A DNA stretch of 64,000 nt from Leclercia adecarboxylata (GCA_901472455.1 LR590464.1:620001-684000); one strand, 5' to 3'; counted from the stretch's first letter, positions 1 through 11,743 are shown. Notes: generated by a model not told the origin, from the sequence alone. A program made the numbers and translations.

Positions 1-1
1 C

Positions 2-94
2 CTGGGCTTCAACGAGGCGACGATCCGCCGTAACTATTACCCCACCGCAGAAGGACGTGAAGACGCCATCATCATGGCTCTGCCGCTTGGATAA
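2..94 (+). CDS. rimI: RimI, ribosomal protein S18 alanine N-acetyltransferase (C-terminal end only)
   Basis: The window opens inside a reading frame whose last 30 residues ([13 protein letters not shown] ... IIMALPLG) match the C-terminus of the GNAT-fold enzyme RimI, which acetylates the N-terminal alanine of ribosomal protein S18. The [11 protein letters not shown] stretch belongs to the last part of the GNAT fold. The acetyl-CoA-binding part lies outside the window. The next gene, yjjG, starts 17 bp downstream, as in E. coli, so the two are probably co-transcribed. Confidence 0.85.
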   Translation: MGFNEATIRRNYYPTAEGREDAIIMALPLG

Positions 95-111
95 CTAAAA
101 AGGTTGTAACG

Positions 112-790
112 ATGAATTGGGACTGGATTTTCTTTGATGCTGACGAAACGCTGTTTACCTTCGATGCGTTTGGTGGCTTACAGCGGATGTTTCTCGACTA
201 CAGCGTGACCTTTACCGCTGAAGATTTCCAGGATTACCAGACGGTGAATAAACCGCTGTGGGTCGATTACCAGAACGGGGCGATCACCGCGTTACAGCTG
301 CAGCATCAACGTTTTCAGGGATGGTCTGAGCGCCTGAACGTCCCGGCGGGCGATCTGAATTATGCATTCCTGAATGCGATGGCAGAGATCTGCGCCCCCC
401 CTGCCGGGCGCCGCGTCGCTGCTCGCCTCCCTGAAAGGAAAGGCGAAGCTCGGGATCATCACCAACGGCTTTACCGCGTTACAGCAGGTCCGCCTTGAGC
501 GCACCGGTTTTCGTGACTACTTTGATTTATTAGTGATCTCCGAACAGGTGGGTGTAGCCAAACCGGCAGCCAAAATTTTCGATTATGCGCTGGACCAGGC
601 CGGAAACCCTGATCGGTCAAAGGTGCTGATGGTGGGGGATACGGCCGAGTCCGATATCCTCGGCGGGATGAACGCCGGGCTGTCCACCTGCTGGCTGAAT
701 GTGCACAATCGCCCCCTGCCGGAAGGAATCAACCCGACCTGGACCGTGGCCTCCCTGAGCGAACTGGAGCAACTCCTGTGTAAACATTGA
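112..790 (+). CDS. yjjG: YjjG, pyrimidine nucleotidase of the HAD superfamily (frameshifted by one extra C)
   Basis: HAD-family 5'-nucleotidase; the E. coli enzyme removes non-canonical pyrimidine nucleotides such as dUMP and dTMP analogues (housecleaning). HAD motif I is FFDADETLF near residue 7, motif II is the ITNG region, and motif III/IV is [12 protein letters not shown] near residue 175. The frame breaks at about residue 97, in a run of seven C at 395-401. With six C the protein reads [14 protein letters not shown] and is 225 residues long, the E. coli length. The break is therefore most likely a sequence error. ATG start 17 bp after rimI. Confidence 0.92.
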
Positions 791-880
791 TTGCCTGCCC
801 CCCATTGATGGGTAAAATAGCCGCATTTTCGTATTCATGATGCGTGGCCTGCTGCCGCGCTTTTTATAGAAGATTCTATT

Positions 881-2471
881 ATGACGTTGTCTCCTTATCT
901 GCAAGAGGTGGCGAAGCGCCGTACTTTTGCCATTATCTCTCACCCGGATGCCGGTAAAACCACCATCACCGAAAAGGTGTTGCTGTTCGGACAGGCGATC
1001 CAGACCGCCGGTACGGTAAAAGGCCGTGGCTCCAGCCAGCATGCAAAATCTGACTGGATGGAGATGGAAAAGCAGCGTGGTATCTCGATCACCACCTCCG
1101 TAATGCAGTTCCCGTATCACGACTGCCTGGTGAACCTGCTTGATACCCCGGGGCACGAAGACTTCTCCGAAGATACCTACCGTACCCTGACGGCGGTGGA
1201 CTGCTGTCTGATGGTAATTGATGCCGCAAAAGGTGTAGAAGACCGTACCCGTAAGCTGATGGAAGTCACCCGTCTGCGCGATACGCCGATCCTCACCTTT
1301 ATGAACAAACTCGACCGTGACATCCGCGATCCGATGGAAGTGATGGACGAAGTGGAACGCGAGCTGAAGATCGCCTGTGCGCCAATCACCTGGCCTATTG
1401 GCTGCGGCAAGCTGTTTAAAGGGGTTTACCACCTCTATAAAGACGAAACTTACCTGTATCAGACCGGTAAAGGTCACACCATCCAGGAAGTGCGCGTCGT
1501 TAAAGGGCTGGATAACCCTGAGCTGAACGCGGCAGTGGGCGATGAGCTGGCAGAGCAGCTGCGTGATGAGCTGGAGCTGGTCAAAGGTGCTTCCCACGAG
1601 TTCGACCAGGAGCTGTTCCTGAGCGGTGAAATCACCCCGGTCTTCTTCGGTACCGCGTTGGGTAACTTCGGCGTTGACCATATGCTGGACGGCCTGGTGG
1701 AGTGGGCGCCGCAGCCAATGCCGCGTAACACCGACACCCGTGAAGTGGTTGCCAGCGAAGAGAAGTTCACCGGTTTCGTGTTTAAAATTCAGGCCAACAT
1801 GGACCCGAAACACCGCGACCGCGTGGCCTTTATGCGTGTGGTGTCCGGTAAATATGAAAAGGGCATGAAGCTGCGTCAGGTGCGTACCGGTAAAGACGTG
1901 GTGATCTCCGATGCACTGACCTTTATGGCCGGCGACCGTTCCCACGTGGAAGAGGCGTATCCGGGCGACATCATTGGTCTGCATAACCACGGCACCATCC
2001 CAGATCGGTGACACCTTCACCCAGGGCGAGATGATGAAGTTCACCGGTATTCCGAACTTCGCGCCGGAACTGTTCCGTCGTATCCGCCTGCGGGATCCGC
2101 TGAAACAGAAACAGCTGCTGAAAGGGCTGGTTCAGCTGTCGGAAGAGGGTGCGGTGCAGGTGTTCCGTCCTATTTCTAATAACGATCTGATTGTCGGCGC
2201 CGTCGGTGTGCTGCAATTCGACGTGGTTGTTGCCCGCCTGAAGAGCGAATACAACGTTGAAGCGATTTACGAATCGGTCAACGTGGCGACGGCGCGCTGG
2301 GTTGAGTGTTCTGACGTGAAGAAATTCGAAGAATTCAAGCGTAAGAACGAAGTCCAGCTGGCGCTGGATGGCGGTGATAACCTCACGTATATCGCCCCAA
2401 CCATGGTTAACCTGAACCTGGCGCACGATCGTTACCCGGATATTCAGTTCCGTAAAACCCGCGAGCACTAA
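881..2471 (+). CDS. prfC: Peptide chain release factor 3 (frameshifted by one extra C)
   Basis: Translational GTPase RF3, which recycles RF1/RF2 from the ribosome after termination. The G1 motif HPDAGKTT is near residue 21, switch regions and G3 DTPGHEDF near residue 88, and G4 NKLD near residue 141, followed by the EF-Tu-like domain II and the RF3-specific C-terminal domain. The frame breaks at CCC 1999-2001; removing one C joins LHNHGTI to [10 protein letters not shown] and gives 529 residues, as in E. coli. The first 376 residues and the last 165 are otherwise uninterrupted. Loss of RF3 is tolerated in E. coli, but the exact length restoration argues for a base-call error. Confidence 0.95.
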
Positions 2472-2480
2472 TCCCTTCTC

Positions 2481-2504
2481 AGAGCACGGCAGCCGCCGTG
2501 CTCT
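2481..2504 (+). terminator. Probable prfC terminator hairpin
   Basis: A 10-bp perfect stem (AGAGCACGGC paired with GCCGTGCTCT) with a 4-base loop sits 9 bp after the prfC stop. The following sequence has only a weak T-rich tail, so termination efficiency is uncertain. Confidence 0.55.
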
Positions 2505-2775
2505 GCTTAAATCCCTGCCTTATTAATCCCTTGCGGAATGTTCTTAATTCATCATCTTTTGTTACTTATTGCTCATTTATTAGTCAATTCTGAAAGCAGC
2601 GCTGCGAGAGTGATCTATATTTAACTCAGTGTTTAACACCGGGCGCAGATGAAAGCTCCACTCAATGCGTGTTGATAAGGTTCTCATCTCGCCCGAGTGT
2701 TGATTAGTAGGATGAAAGACTACTTACACATGATGATTTACGCTCGAATTCGGAGCAAACCACAGGAATACATCG
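2505..2775 (+). promoter_or_regulatory. osmY upstream region with a likely sigma-S promoter
   Basis: This 270-bp stretch has no gene. It is AT-rich and contains CTATATTTA at about 2615-2623, which resembles the sigma-S (RpoS) extended minus-10 element reported for osmY in E. coli, and lacks a good minus-35 box. The assignment rests on position and resemblance; I cannot locate the transcription start exactly. Confidence 0.45.
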
Positions 2776-3397
2776 ATGAATACTAAAAAACTGAAGATTT
2801 CGAAAACTCTGCTGGCGGTAATGATGGGTAGCGCTCTGGTATGCGGTTCTGCAATGGCAGAAACCACCGCCACTGATAAAGGCGCAATCCACAGCAAACA
2901 CCGCTGGGGAAAAAATCGATAACTCTATGAATAAAGTCGGTAACTTCATGGATGACAGCTCTATCACAGCGAAAGTAAAAGCGGCGCTGGTGGATGCTGA
3001 TGATATTAAGAGCACCGACATCTCCGTAGAAACCGAGAAAAATGTGGTCACGCTGAGTGGCTTTGTCGAGAGTCAGGCGCCAGGCTGAAAAAGCGGTTGC
3101 CGTGGCGAAGAAGGTAGAGGGTGTGACCTCTGTCAGCGACAAACTGCATGTGCGTGACGGTAAAGAGCAGTCTGCCAAAGGCTATGCCGGCGATACTGCA
3201 ACTACCAGCGAAATCAAAGGCTAAACTGTTAGCTGATGACATCGTGCCATCACGTTAAAGTGAAAGTTGAAACCACCGACGGTGTTGTTCAGCTGAGCGG
3301 TACTGTGGATTCAAAAGCACAGAGCGATCGTGCCGAGAGCATCGCAAAAGCCATTGATGGCGTGAAAAGCGTTAAAAACGACCTGAAAGTTAAATAA
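2776..3397 (+). CDS. osmY: OsmY, osmotically inducible periplasmic protein with two BON domains (four extra bases)
   Basis: Periplasmic envelope-stress protein; in E. coli it is a strongly RpoS-dependent chaperone-like factor. A Sec signal peptide ([17 protein letters not shown]) is followed by BON domain 1 ([20 protein letters not shown]) and BON domain 2 (DDIVPSR ... [10 protein letters not shown]). The frame is broken four times, each explained by a duplicated base: about 2886-2887 (A), 3080-3081 (C), 3219-3220 (G) and 3255-3256 (T). Removing them gives 205 residues against 201 in E. coli and a continuous BON-BON protein. Confidence 0.88.
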
Positions 3398-3411
3398 AAC
3401 ACCACAATCGT

Positions 3412-3433
3412 CCTTCTGGCTGAGGCCAGAAGG
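3412..3433. repeat. Inverted repeat after osmY
   Basis: CCTTCTGGC and GCCAGAAGG form a 9-bp stem with a 4-base loop, just after the osmY stop. There is no T-run, so it is more likely an mRNA 3' stabilising hairpin or a Rho-assisted end than a classical terminator. Confidence 0.45.
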
Positions 3434-3521
3434 CGAGATAAGAATTAAACCTTAGTATCGCCGTGAGCAACCTGAGCGCTCACCATGCGGTCGACAATTA
3501 ACTATGGTAAAGGAGAGTCTT

Positions 3522-3683
3522 ATGTTTCGTTGGGGCATCATTTTTCTGGTTATCGCGTTAATTGCCGCCGCTCTGGGTTTTGGTGGTCTGGCGGGTACCG
3601 CGGCGGGTGCGGCGAAAATTGTCTTCGTCGTCGGTATTATCCTGTTCCTGGTTAGCCTGTTCACCGGACGCCGTCGTCCATAG
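3522..3683 (+). CDS. ytjA: YtjA, small membrane protein (DUF1328/UPF0391)
   Basis: A 53-residue protein made of two hydrophobic segments ([19 protein letters not shown] and [18 protein letters not shown]) ending in the basic tail TGRRRP, the standard form of the UPF0391 family. The molecular function is unknown. The strong Shine-Dalgarno AAAGGAGAG lies about 6 bp before the ATG. It follows osmY directly, as in E. coli, and may share its stress regulation. No frame damage. Confidence 0.9.
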
Positions 3684-3706
3684 CTCAGGTTATGGGTTAG
3701 TTGACG

Positions 3707-3738
3707 AAAAAGGCTCATGCTCTGCATGAGCCTTTTTT
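3707..3738 (+). terminator. Rho-independent terminator after ytjA
   Basis: A long stem AAGGCTCATGC / GCATGAGCCTT with a 3-base loop is followed by a run of six T. It closes the osmY-ytjA block before yjjU. Confidence 0.85.
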
Positions 3739-3830
3739 ATGGCTGGCGTTTGTCGGCATCCGATTTGAGTAATACGCCGGGTGTACGCTACTGTGTAATA
3801 ACAAAACAAATAAAAAACAGGACAGCAGAG

Positions 3831-4901
3831 GTGGGACAGCGAATTCCGGTTACGCTCGGCAACATTGCGCCGCTGGCGCTGAAACCCTTTCGACCAGGCC
3901 AGATGGCCCTGGTGTGTGAGGGCGGCGGACAGCGAGGGATCTTCACGGCTGGCGTGCTGGACGAATTTATGCGCGCGCAGTTTAATCCGTTTGATCTCTA
4001 CCTTGGCACCTCCGCCGGGGCGCAAAATCTCTCGGCCTACGTCTGTCATCAGCCGGGCTATGCCCGGAAAGTGATCATGCGTTACACCACCTCCCGCGAA
4101 TTTTTCGATCCACTGCGCTTTGTACGCGGCGGGAATCTTATCGACCTCGACTGGCTTCTGGAGGCCACGGCCAGCCAAATGCCGCTGGCAATGGATACCG
4201 CTTCGCGCCTGTTCGATACCGGAAAAGCCTTCTGGATGTGCGCCTGCCGTGGCGATGACTACTCAGCCAGCTACTTCTCCCCGCAAAAAGAGAACTGGCT
4301 GGATATTCTTCGCGCCTCCAGTGCCATCCCTGGTTTCTACCGCACCGGCGCAGCGCTGGACGGCATTGCCTATCTGGACGGCGGGGTTAGCGACGCGATC
4401 CCGGTACAGGAGGCGGCCCGACGCGGCGCCCAGACCATCGTGGTGATCCGCACCGTGCCGTCGCAGATGTACTACACGCCGCAGTGGTTTAAGCGGATGG
4501 AACGTTGGCTGGGCACCAGCAGCCTGCAACCGATGCTGAATCTGGTTTCACATCATGAGGCCAGCTACCACACCATCCAACGTTTTATCGAGAAGCCGCC
4601 GGGTAAGCTGCGCATCTTTGAAATCTATCCCCCGCGTCCGCTTAACAGCATGGCGCTGGGCAGCCGCGTGCCCGCCCTACGGGACGACTACAAAACCGGG
4701 CGCCTGTGCGGGCGTTATTTCCTGGCCACAGTGGGCAAGCTGTTAGCCGAACGTCCGCCGCTGCGCCGCCATCAGCATATTATTGCCCCTGCTCCGGTGG
4801 TGGTTCCCCCGGCAAGCGTGGCCAACGATGCTGTCACCACGCCGCTGGTGATGGCCCCTGAGGCCAATGACACCCTGTTTGATAACGAGGATCTGGCGTG
4901 A
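3831..4901 (+). CDS. yjjU: YjjU, patatin-like phospholipase family protein
   Basis: Patatin/RssA-type serine hydrolase of 356 residues; the physiological lipid substrate is not established. The oxyanion-hole motif GGGQRG, the nucleophile elbow GTSAG (GxSxG, about residue 59) and the catalytic Asp in LDGGVSD (about residue 187) are all present. I chose the GTG at 3831 because the product then begins MGQRIPVTLGN like E. coli YjjU; the frame is open upstream to 3717 but that part runs through the terminator. The stop overlaps the GTG start of yjjV, so the two are translationally coupled. Confidence 0.9.
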   Translation: MGQRIPVTLGNIAPLALKPFRPGQMALVCEGGGQRGIFTAGVLDEFMRAQFNPFDLYLGTSAGAQNLSAYVCHQPGYARKVIMRYTTSREFFDPLRFVRGGNLIDLDWLLEATASQMPLAMDTASRLFDTGKAFWMCACRGDDYSASYFSPQKENWLDILRASSAIPGFYRTGAALDGIAYLDGGVSDAIPVQEAARRGAQTIVVIRTVPSQMYYTPQWFKRMERWLGTSSLQPMLNLVSHHEASYHTIQRFIEKPPGKLRIFEIYPPRPLNSMALGSRVPALRDDYKTGRLCGRYFLATVGKLLAERPPLRRHQHIIAPAPVVVPPASVANDAVTTPLVMAPEANDTLFDNEDLA

Positions 4902-5680
4902 CTTACCGCTTTATCGATACCCATTGCCACTTTGATTTCCCGCCTTTTACTGACGACGAGCCAGCCAGCATCCAGCGTGCCGCCGATGCGGGAGTGATGG
5001 CGATTGTGGTGCCATCGATTGATGTGGCGAGCATCGATCGCGTCCTGCGCCTCGGGGCGCGCTATCCGACGCTGTATATGGCGCTGGGCCTGCATCCGAT
5101 TGTGATCGAATCCCACCAGGATGCACATCTGGATCAACTGGAGGCGGCGCTGGCTGCGCGCCCGGAAAGACTGGTGGCGGTAGGGGAGATCGGCCTCGAT
5201 CTCTATCGGGAGGATCCGCATTTTGATCGTCAGGAGGCGATCCTCGACGCACAGCTGAAGCTGGCGAAACGCTACGATCTGCCGGTGATCCTCCACTCCC
5301 GGCGTACCCACGACAAACTGGCGATGCACCTTAAACGGCAGGATCTGCCGCGTACCGGCGTGGTCCATGGTTTTGCTGGCAGCCTGCAGCAGGCGCAGCG
5401 CTTTGTCGAGATGGGCTATAAAATTGGCGTCGGCGGCACGATCACCTATCCACGGGCCAGTAAAACGCGCGATGTAATGGCGCAATTACCGCTCTCCGCT
5501 CTGCTGCTGGAAACCGATGCCCCCGACATGCCGCTCAACGGTTTTCAGGGCCAGCCGAACCGCCCGGAGCAGGCGGCGCGGGTGTTTTCGACTCTGTGTG
5601 AACTGCGTGACGAGCCTGCGGATGAGATCGCCGCGGCATTGCTGAACAACACCCGCACGCTGTTCGATCTGCCGCTATAA
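4898..5680 (+). CDS. yjjV: YjjV, TatD-family metal-dependent hydrolase
   Basis: TatD-like amidohydrolase-fold nuclease of 260 residues. The N-terminal metal motif DTHCHFD, the metal ligand GEIGLD, histidines in ILHSRR and VVHGFAG, and the late Asp in LLETDAPD are all present, as expected of a 3'-5' DNase/RNase of this family. The GTG start overlaps the last four bases of yjjU. The 3' end overlaps the convergent yjjW by 6 bp. No frame damage. Confidence 0.92.
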   Translation: MTYRFIDTHCHFDFPPFTDDEPASIQRAADAGVMAIVVPSIDVASIDRVLRLGARYPTLYMALGLHPIVIESHQDAHLDQLEAALAARPERLVAVGEIGLDLYREDPHFDRQEAILDAQLKLAKRYDLPVILHSRRTHDKLAMHLKRQDLPRTGVVHGFAGSLQQAQRFVEMGYKIGVGGTITYPRASKTRDVMAQLPLSALLLETDAPDMPLNGFQGQPNRPEQAARVFSTLCELRDEPADEIAAALLNNTRTLFDLPL

Positions 5681-6535
5681 ATAGAGCGCCGGGCGGATCA
5701 CCCTGATCCGCTCATGCTCCAGCATCCCGGCCAGTGGTTCGACATCCTCTGCCGTGGCGCTACGCCAGTGTCGGGCTTCGCCATAGACGCCGTGCGCATG
5801 GAAGGCGTTGATCCTGACGGGCACATCCCCTAACTGGCGAATAAACGCGACCAGCTCCCGGCGGTGCGTCAGGTAATCGCAGCGATCCGGGATCACCAGC
5901 AGACGTAGCTCGCTCAGCCGGTGGTGCGCGGCCAGCCAGTGGATGCTGCGCTTGATAAGCGCGTTGTCGCGCCCGGTCAGATAGCGATGGTGCGCCGCAT
6001 TCCAGGCTTTAAGATCCAGCATCGCACCGTCAAACACCGGGAGCAGTTTTTGCCAGCCGGTTTCGCTTAACAGACCGTTACTGTCCACCAGACAGGTCAA
6101 ATGTTGCAGCTGTGGATCGGCCTTCAGGGCTGAAAACAGCGCCACCAGAAACGGCAGCTGTGTAGTGGCTTCTCCGCCGCTGACGGTGATGCCGGAGATA
6201 AAGGGTGACACGTTGCGGATCTGCGCCACCACCTCCTCCACGCTTAAACGCAGCGCCATGGGCGTCGCCTGCTGCGGGCACATCTGCAGACAGGTGTCGC
6301 ACTGCTGACAGCGGGCATCATCCCACCAGACCCGTCCAGCCTGAATGTTCAGCGCGTCATGCGGGCAGTGCGGCACGCACGACGCGCAGTCGTTGCAGCG
6401 GCCTATCGTCCACGGGTTGTGGCAGGTTTTGCAGCGCAGGTTGCACCCTTGCAGAAACAGGGCCAGGCGGCTGCCAGGCCCGTCAACGCAGGAGAACGGG
6501 ATAACCTTACTGACTAAAGCGCATCTGTTGTTCAT
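5675..6535 (-). CDS. yjjW: YjjW, putative glycyl-radical enzyme activating enzyme (radical SAM)
   Basis: A 286-residue radical SAM activase. The SAM [4Fe-4S] motif appears as CNLRCKTC (CxxxCxxC, near residue 30), followed by a ferredoxin-like insert with two Cys clusters ([13 protein letters not shown] and [13 protein letters not shown]), typical of glycyl-radical activases. [11 protein letters not shown] is the GGE SAM-binding motif. Its ATG lies 29 bp inside the 3' end of yjjI, so the pair is co-expressed. Its likely target is YjjI; the substrate of the pair is unknown. Confidence 0.92.
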   Translation of the reverse strand: MNNRCALVSKVIPFSCVDGPGSRLALFLQGCNLRCKTCHNPWTIGRCNDCASCVPHCPHDALNIQAGRVWWDDARCQQCDTCLQMCPQQATPMALRLSVEEVVAQIRNVSPFISGITVSGGEATTQLPFLVALFSALKADPQLQHLTCLVDSNGLLSETGWQKLLPVFDGAMLDLKAWNAAHHRYLTGRDNALIKRSIHWLAAHHRLSELRLLVIPDRCDYLTHRRELVAFIRQLGDVPVRINAFHAHGVYGEARHWRSATAEDVEPLAGMLEHERIRVIRPALYL

Positions 6536-8049
6536 GGCTTATCACGCGCGGCTGGCGCTCCAGAATACGGGTGTTACGGGCGGCCTCTTCACCCAGCAAG
6601 GTGGTGTTGGTACGCGAGCCTTCGGCGCGGTATTTCTCCAGATCGGAAAGCCGCACCATATAGCCAGTGACGCGCACCAGATCGTTACCCGAAATATTGG
6701 CGCTGAACTCGCGCATCCCGGCGCGGAAGGCACCCAGACAAAGTTCCACCACCGCCTGCGGATTGCGTTTGATGGTTTCGTCCAGAGTCAGGATATCGCT
6801 GATCCCGGCGTGATAGTGCTGATGATGCGGCGCAACCGCCAGCAGATGGCTGATCGGATCGGGCTCTTCACCATAAGGCAGACGCGCGCCTGGCGTGGTG
6901 CCAACGTCAGAGCTGATCCCCGACTGGGCATGCAGCAGGGCGCGTTGCTTCCAGCCGTACCTGACCGGGGTATTTTCCACAAAGGTCGCTAACTGTTCGC
7001 TGATGCGATACCCCAGGTCGTTGGCCTGCTGATCTTTACCGTAGCGCCCCGTAATTCCGGCTTTCTCGCACAGCACATTCACCGCTTCGGCCAGGCCATA
7101 CATGCCGAACATCGGCACAAAACGGTCGGGATCGATCAGCCCTTCTTTTACCAGGAAGCTATTCTCAAAGAAGCCGGATTGTTGATAGAGGAAGTCGCAG
7201 CGCGCATTGATGATGGCGATCTGCTGCTGGCAATAGTAAGGCAGCGTGCGGGTAAAGAACGCCTCAGGCGTTTCGCTCTGTTCCGCGATGGCTTTCAGGT
7301 TGAGACGCACCAGGGTACTGCCGCCGCCCGCCAGCGGCAGGGAGTTGTAACAGCTGACGACGCCAAAGCCTTTTTTTGTGAAAATTTTATCATTTACCGG
7401 CCCGTTGGCGATGTGCGGTTTGCTGCATTCGCAGATGTTGCTGGCCACCTCCAGCAGCAGATCATCCGGGGTGATCTCAGGATCATAAATAAAGGTTAGA
7501 TTGGGTGAAACCTGCTTAAGCTCTGCATCTGCGCGTAAAATGGCGCGTGTCACAGGGCCGTCTGCCGGGCCGATATTGACGTGGGTGAAGGCATCCGGCA
7601 GGGTGCGGTCGAGATAGCGCCAGAAACGTTTTATTCGAATATCGATTTCTTGTTGGTGTTAGAATTCTAACATACGGCTGCAGCAGCGTATCGAGATGGC
7701 CGAGGTACACCGGCATGCCGGTAACGGACGGAACATGGTGGTAAAGGATGGTTAACAGCGACAGGGCATCGTCCAGATCCTTTGCGCCTTCCAGCTCCAG
7801 CCATTCCGAGCCCTGTTTCAGGAACATCGCATAGTCGGGTAACACATAGCGTGGCTTGTACGGCGCATGGCCCTCAAACATATCGCAGATAAACCCCGCC
7901 TCCAGCGCCTGGCGCGCTTCGGGGGCTAACGTCGGGTAGGGGAGGTTGTTTTCTGCCTCCAGTGCCAGAAAATGGCGTTTTTGTTCGGGGCTTAACACCG
8001 GGCTTGTCACAATTTGCTGGCAACGTTGTTGCAGGGCATCGGGGGTCAT
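6507..8049 (-). CDS. yjjI: YjjI, glycine radical-type protein of the DUF3029 family (one extra base)
   Basis: Glycyl-radical-enzyme-like protein, partner of YjjW. The C-terminal part contains [25 protein letters not shown], in the place of the RVxGY glycyl-radical loop. The frame breaks at GG 7655-7656 (CC on the coding strand): without one base it reads [20 protein letters not shown] as in E. coli, total 513 residues (E. coli 516). I prefer the ATG at 8049, preceded by AAGGAAG, over the ATG at 8073. The coding region contains a perfect DeoR operator at 7657-7672. Confidence 0.88.
7657..7672. promoter_or_regulatory. DeoR operator deoO1 (distal deo promoter P1)
   Basis: TGTTAGAATTCTAACA is a perfect 16-bp palindrome identical to the consensus DeoR operator. 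It lies inside yjjI, 593 bp upstream of the operator before deoC. In E. coli deoO1 and deoO2 are about 600 bp apart and are bridged by a DeoR octamer with DNA looping; the spacing here fits. The distal promoter deoP1 should overlap this site. Confidence 0.85.
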
Positions 8050-8309
8050 GTTCGCTTCCTTTTTCTTCTGCATGATGGGGAAGGATTGTAAAAAGAGTCC
8101 CGACCACTGCCTTTGATCCCGGGCGTGTACCTGACGCTTTAATCAGCAGTTGTAGCTAAATTATTTGAAGTTGATCTCATTACTGTTATGCAAATTTGTA
8201 CGCATATTTCATTAACTGTGATGAATGTCGAAGTGAGAATGCGGGTGGATGTTAGAATACTCACAGACCCGCAAGGTAAAATTTTACGGCGATACGCCGG
8301 GAGAATGTT
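8050..8309 (+). promoter_or_regulatory. deoP2 control region: CRP-CytR-CRP sites
   Basis: Region between the divergent yjjI and deoC. TTTGA-N6-TCTCA (about 8164-8179) and TGTGA-N6-TCGAA (8217-8232) occupy the positions of CRP sites 2 and 1 of E. coli deoP2, with the CytR-binding interval between them. TAGAAT in the proximal operator would serve as the minus-10. The layout predicts cAMP-CRP activation, CytR antirepression by cytidine and DeoR repression relieved by deoxyribose 5-phosphate. Confidence 0.75.
8250..8265. promoter_or_regulatory. DeoR operator deoO2 (proximal)
   Basis: TGTTAGAATACTCACA matches the DeoR palindrome with two mismatches (positions 10 and 13) and lies 45 bp before the deoC ATG, overlapping the likely minus-10 of deoP2. 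Confidence 0.75.
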
Positions 8310-9089
8310 ATGACTGATTTAACCGCAAGCAGCCTGCGCGCCCTGAAACTGATGGATCTGACTACCCTGAATGACGACGACACCAACGAGAAAGTGATCA
8401 CTCTGTGTCATCAGGCAAAAACGGCCGTGGGCAATACCGCTGCTGTCTGTATCTACCCGCGTTTCATTCCGATCGCCCGCAAGACCCTGAAAGAGCAGGG
8501 TACGCCGGACGTGCGCATCGCTACTGTCACCAACTTCCCGCACGGTAACGACGATATCGAGATCGCGCTGGCTGAGACCCGCGCCGCTATCGCTTACGGT
8601 GCTGACGAAGTTGACGTGGTCTTCCCGTACCGTGCGCTGATCGCCGGTAACGAGCAGGTTGGTTTTGATCTGGTTAAAGCCTGTAAAGAAGCTTGCGCTG
8701 CGGCAAACGTGCTGCTGAAAGTGATCATCGAAACCGGCGAACTGAAAGAAGAAGCGCTGATTCGTAAAGCGTCTGAAATCTCCATCAAAGCGGGTGCCGA
8801 TTTCATCAAAACCTCTACCGGTAAAGTCCCTGTGAATGCCACCCCGGAAAGCGCACGCATCATGATGGAAGTGATCCGCGACATGGGCGTGGAAAAAAGC
8901 GTGGGCTTTAAACCGGCAGGCGGCGTGCGTACCGCGGAAGACGCGCAGCAGTTCCTGGCGATTGCCGATGAGCTGTTCGGTGCCGACTGGGCCGACGCCC
9001 GTCACTACCGCTTCGGTGCCTCCAGCCTGCTGGCCAGCCTGCTGAAAGCGCTGGGACATGGCGACGGTAAGAGCGCAAGCAGCTATTAA
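8310..9089 (+). CDS. deoC: Deoxyribose-phosphate aldolase
   Basis: Class I aldolase cleaving 2-deoxyribose 5-phosphate into acetaldehyde and glyceraldehyde 3-phosphate; first gene of deoCABD. The Schiff-base lysine is in the KTSTGK motif (about residue 167) and the proton-relay lysine in [10 protein letters not shown] (about residue 201). At 259 residues it has the E. coli length. ATG preceded by GGGAGAAT. Undamaged. A REP element separates it from deoA. Confidence 0.97.
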   Translation: MTDLTASSLRALKLMDLTTLNDDDTNEKVITLCHQAKTAVGNTAAVCIYPRFIPIARKTLKEQGTPDVRIATVTNFPHGNDDIEIALAETRAAIAYGADEVDVVFPYRALIAGNEQVGFDLVKACKEACAAANVLLKVIIETGELKEEALIRKASEISIKAGADFIKTSTGKVPVNATPESARIMMEVIRDMGVEKSVGFKPAGGVRTAEDAQQFLAIADELFGADWADARHYRFGASSLLASLLKALGHGDGKSASSY

Positions 9090-9097
9090 GATTTGAT

Positions 9098-9127
9098 TTG
9101 CCGGGTGGCGCTACGCTTACCCGGCCT
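9098..9127. repeat. REP element between deoC and deoA
   Basis: GCCGGGTGGCG ... CTTACCCGGCC is an imperfect palindrome with the typical GC-rich arms of enterobacterial REP sequences. It lies inside the deo operon and probably modulates mRNA stability. Confidence 0.75.
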
Positions 9128-9144
9128 ACTTTCGGGAGGTTACC

Positions 9145-10468
9145 GTGTTTCTCGCACAAGAAATTATTCGTAAAAAACGTGATGGTCATGCTTTAAGCGA
9201 CGAAGAGATCCGTTTCTTTATCAACGGCATTCGCGACAATACCATCTCTGAAGGGCAGATTGCCGCCCTGGCGATGACCATTTTCTTCCACGATATGGCG
9301 ATGCCGGAGCGCGTGTCGCTGACCATGGCGATGCGGGATTCAGGAACCGTTCTGGACTGGAAGAGCCTTAACCTTAATGGCCCGATCGTGGATAAACACT
9401 CCACCGGCGGCGTGGGTGATGTGACCTCGCTGATGCTGGGGCCAATGGTCGCTGCCTGCGGCGGCTATATCCCAATGATCTCCGGGCGCGGCCTCGGCCA
9501 TACTGGCGGCACGCTCGATAAACTGGAAGCCATCCCGGGCTTCGATATCTTCCCGGATGACAGTCGCTTCCGTGACATTATTAAAGACGTTGGTGTGGCG
9601 ATTATCGGCCAGACCAGCTCTCTTGCCCCGGCGGATAAGCGTTTTTACGCCACGCGTGACATTACCGCGACCGTTGACTCCATCCCGCTGATCACCGCCT
9701 CTATCCTCGCCAAAAAACTGGCTGAAGGGCTGGATGCGCTGGTGATGGATGTGAAAGTGGGCAGCGGCGCCTTTATGCCGACCTATGAACTCTCCGCTGC
9801 GCTGGCCGAAGCGATCGTTGGCGTCTCCAACGGTGCAGGCGTGCGTACCACCGCGCTGCTCACTGACATGAACCAGGTGCTGGCCTCCAGCGCCGGTAAT
9901 GCGGTCGAAGTGCGCGAAGCAGTCCAGTTCCTGACTGGCGAATACCGCAACCCGCGCCTGTTCGACGTGACCATGGCGCTGTGCGTCGAGATGCTGATCT
10001 CCGGTAACCTCGCCAAAGACGACGCCGAGGCCCGTGCCAAACTGCAGGCAGTGCTGGATAACGGCAAAGCGGCCGAAATCTTTGGCCGGATGGTTGCTGC
10101 GCAGAAAGGCCCGACCGACTTCGTGGAAAACTATGCCAAATACCTGCCAACGGCGATGCTGAGCAAAGCGGTTTACGCAGATACGGAAGGTTTTGTCTCT
10201 GCCATGGACACTCGCGCGCTGGGCATGGCGGTAGTATCGATGGGGTGGCGGTCGTCGTCAGGCATCGGACAGCATTGATTACAGCGTCGGCTTTACCGAT
10301 ATGGCCCGTCTGGGCGACAGCGTTGACGGCCAACGTCCGCTGGCGGTGATCCACGCGAAAGATGAAAACAGCTGGCAGGATGCGGCGAAAGCAGTGAAGG
10401 CCGCCATCACCCTGGCAGATAAAGCTCCAGAAAGCACACCAACCGTCTATCGTCGCATTACCGAATAG
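9145..10468 (+). CDS. deoA: Thymidine phosphorylase (one extra G)
   Basis: Converts thymidine and phosphate to thymine and deoxyribose 1-phosphate. The N-terminal motif [14 protein letters not shown], the phosphate/nucleoside-binding segment [13 protein letters not shown] (about residue 83) and [16 protein letters not shown] are the family signature. GTG start preceded by GGGAGG. The frame breaks at GGGG 10242-10245; with GGG the protein continues [19 protein letters not shown] to 440 residues, as in E. coli. Confidence 0.95.
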
Positions 10469-10479
10469 CGGTATACTGA

Positions 10480-11743
<1,264 letters not shown>

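Noticed and set aside
617-2044. 475-codon minus-strand open frame opposite prfC
   Set aside because: It mirrors prfC codons, gives a low-complexity His/Gln/Val-rich translation without a recognisable domain, and has no ribosome-binding site. Antisense shadow of a conserved gene.
9098-9127. Palindromic GC-rich elements as transposon ends or CRISPR repeats
   Set aside because: They are single or paired REP units with no regular spacers, no transposase and no target duplication.
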